A DNA stretch of 64,000 nt, from the NCBI RefSeq assembly GCF_006716865.1, contig NZ_VFPT01000001.1, forward strand, positions 3,529,001-3,593,000, written 5' to 3'. Source of the DNA: Roseinatronobacter monicus. GTDB lineage: Bacteria > Pseudomonadota > Alphaproteobacteria > Rhodobacterales > Rhodobacteraceae. How positions within the stretch are numbered: position 1 is the first letter of the stretch; each line of letters starts with the position of its first letter. The position numbers and the translations under genes were made by a program. Below, one piece after another: positions 63,316 to 64,000 of the stretch. The notes below the pieces were generated by a model. It had not been told where the DNA came from. It saw only the letters and a list, made by a program, of their open reading frames with translations, and ran no database searches.

Positions 63316-63527
63316 TAGTATACCCAGCACTGGCAGGGTTCTGCGAAGAATGGTCATTTTAGTCACTCCTGTCTGATATTCGCACACAACGCAGCAGGAC
63401 CGATTTCGTTGCAATAAAAGTGCCTTATGCCGAAAACGTGTCAGCTACGCGTGCAGCGCGACGCAGGTTTTTTCGCAGCCCAACGGACCAATTGCGCATT
63501 TCCGGCGTTAGGTGTTCAGAGGTGCCC

Positions 63528-63887
63528 ATGTCCAAAAGCAATGATGACCCAAGCCTGAGCGAAATTCTCGATACGCTCGAAGATGCCGGAGATGCGGAGC
63601 ACGTGACCATCAACCAGATCCTTGAAGGGTTTGGAGATCGTTCACTGGCCCCGATCCTGCTGGTTCCGGCGATGATTACCGCCACCCCGATTTCAGGCAT
63701 TCCCGGTGTGCCCACAATCACGGGGCTGATCGTCGGATTGATCGTTGTGCAGATGTTGATGGGACGCAATACGCTGTGGGTGCCGCAGACCATTGGCAAA
63801 CGCGGCATATCAAAAGACAAAATGGCGAAATCTGTCAGGGTTCTGCGCAAACCTGTGGGCTCTCAAGTTCGACAGCAAAACCGCTAA
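63528..63887 (+). pseudogene. ExoD-like exopolysaccharide protein, 3'-truncated
   Basis: From the ATG at 63528 (AGAGGTG upstream) the protein starts like ExoD-family membrane proteins: 'LSEILDTLEDAGDAEHVTIN' and 'FGDRSLAPILLVPAMITATP', then a hydrophobic segment 'ITGLIVGLIVVQMLMGRNTL' and 'VPQTIGKRGISKDKMAKSVR'. Family members are about 200 residues, but this one stops after 119 with an unrelated tail ('GSQVRQQNR'). The change occurs near 63857, where GGCTCTCAAG could be the tip of another insertion sequence. ExoD proteins affect exopolysaccharide production. Confidence 0.7.
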
Positions 63888-63939
63888 GTCATTGATATTA
63901 TTCGGACGGATTGCCCGAAAATGTACTACATGAAGCAGA

Positions 63940-64000
63940 TTAGGCAGGTTTTGGAAGGTCTAGCGCTTCAAATAACTCCAACTGTTCAGGCGATGATTTT
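63940..64000 (-). CDS. Partial minus-strand coding end, perhaps a transposase
   Basis: The last 20 codons before TAA (63942-63940) read 'SSPEQLELFEALDLPKPA', which has a coding look and continues out of the window. Placed just inside the proposed element tip near 63858, it may be the C-terminus of a transposase. I cannot name the family. Confidence 0.3.
   Translation of the reverse strand, partial: KSSPEQLELFEALDLPKPA

Larger units (their letters stand above)
61980..63357 (-). pseudogene. Entericidin-like lipoprotein gene split by an IS630 element
   Basis: The 5' part (63357 to 63316) starts with ATG at 63357 behind CAGGAGTG and encodes 'MTILRRTLPVLGI'. The 3' part (62077 to 61980) continues 'LVLAACNTVEGAGQD' and ends 'IQQESRAARQ' with TAA. 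Removing the IS630 element and one copy of the TA duplication joins them in frame to a 45-residue small lipoprotein with lipobox LAAC. This is the size and pattern of EcnA/EcnB-type entericidins, which are short membrane lipoproteins. The insertion lies in the signal peptide, so no normal product can be made. Confidence 0.88.

Overview
The window is chromosomal DNA from an alphaproteobacterium, most likely a Rhodobacteraceae (Roseobacter/Rhodobacter-type) member. The GC-rich codon use, the petP-petR regulator pair, the pantothenate genes and many protein sequences all fit that family. No rRNA, CRISPR array or phage gene was seen. At least five insertion sequences are present (one IS1380-type, three IS630-type, one IS110-type), and a possible sixth begins at the right edge. 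Several of them break or abut host genes in ways that can be read to the base.

Layout. 1-7 kb: the end of a BMP-family binding protein; two related secreted proteins with different low-complexity stalks but the same C-terminal domain (603-1397 and 4206-4967), separated by an IS1380 element; then a receiver-like protein, a small exported protein and a membrane-anchored LuxR-type regulator. 7-13 kb: housekeeping genes (SDR dehydrogenase, HD hydrolase, hemF, a thioredoxin-like protein, panC-panB, rpmJ, tRNA-Val(GAC), N-formylglutamate amidohydrolase). 13.2-15.4 kb: two IS630-type elements side by side. 15.5-34.8 kb: CPA1 antiporter with a cyclic-nucleotide domain, a frameshifted GST gene, ilvE, petP-petR, pnp, ahcY, tamA-tamB, an SDR/enoyl-CoA hydratase pair, a PCu(A)C copper chaperone, a LMW phosphatase, and a phosphopantetheinyl transferase with altered metal-site residues.

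35-42 kb is a homogentisate (tyrosine/phenylacetate) breakdown locus: a flavoprotein hydroxylase with a small partner, an MBL-fold protein, fahA, hmgA and maiA, followed by lolA. 44.1-58.5 kb is the most distinctive part. Two blocks diverge from a 234-bp promoter region. The leftward block encodes a TPP enzyme, a complete tripartite tricarboxylate transporter (TctC, TctB, TctA), a TauE/SafE exporter and a LysR regulator. The rightward block encodes a fumarate-reductase-like complex (B, C, D, A), a two-subunit class I fumarase/tartrate dehydratase-like enzyme and a cytoplasmic sulfite-oxidase-like molybdoenzyme. A second TauE/SafE-LysR pair closes the region. I read this as one catabolic island for a C4-dicarboxylate-like compound, possibly sulfonated; the substrate is a guess.

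58.7-64 kb: cobO; an IS110-type element with a structured non-coding 3' flank that could hold its bridge RNA; an FMN reductase; an entericidin-like lipoprotein gene cleanly split by an IS630 element; and an exoD-like gene cut short near the edge of the window.
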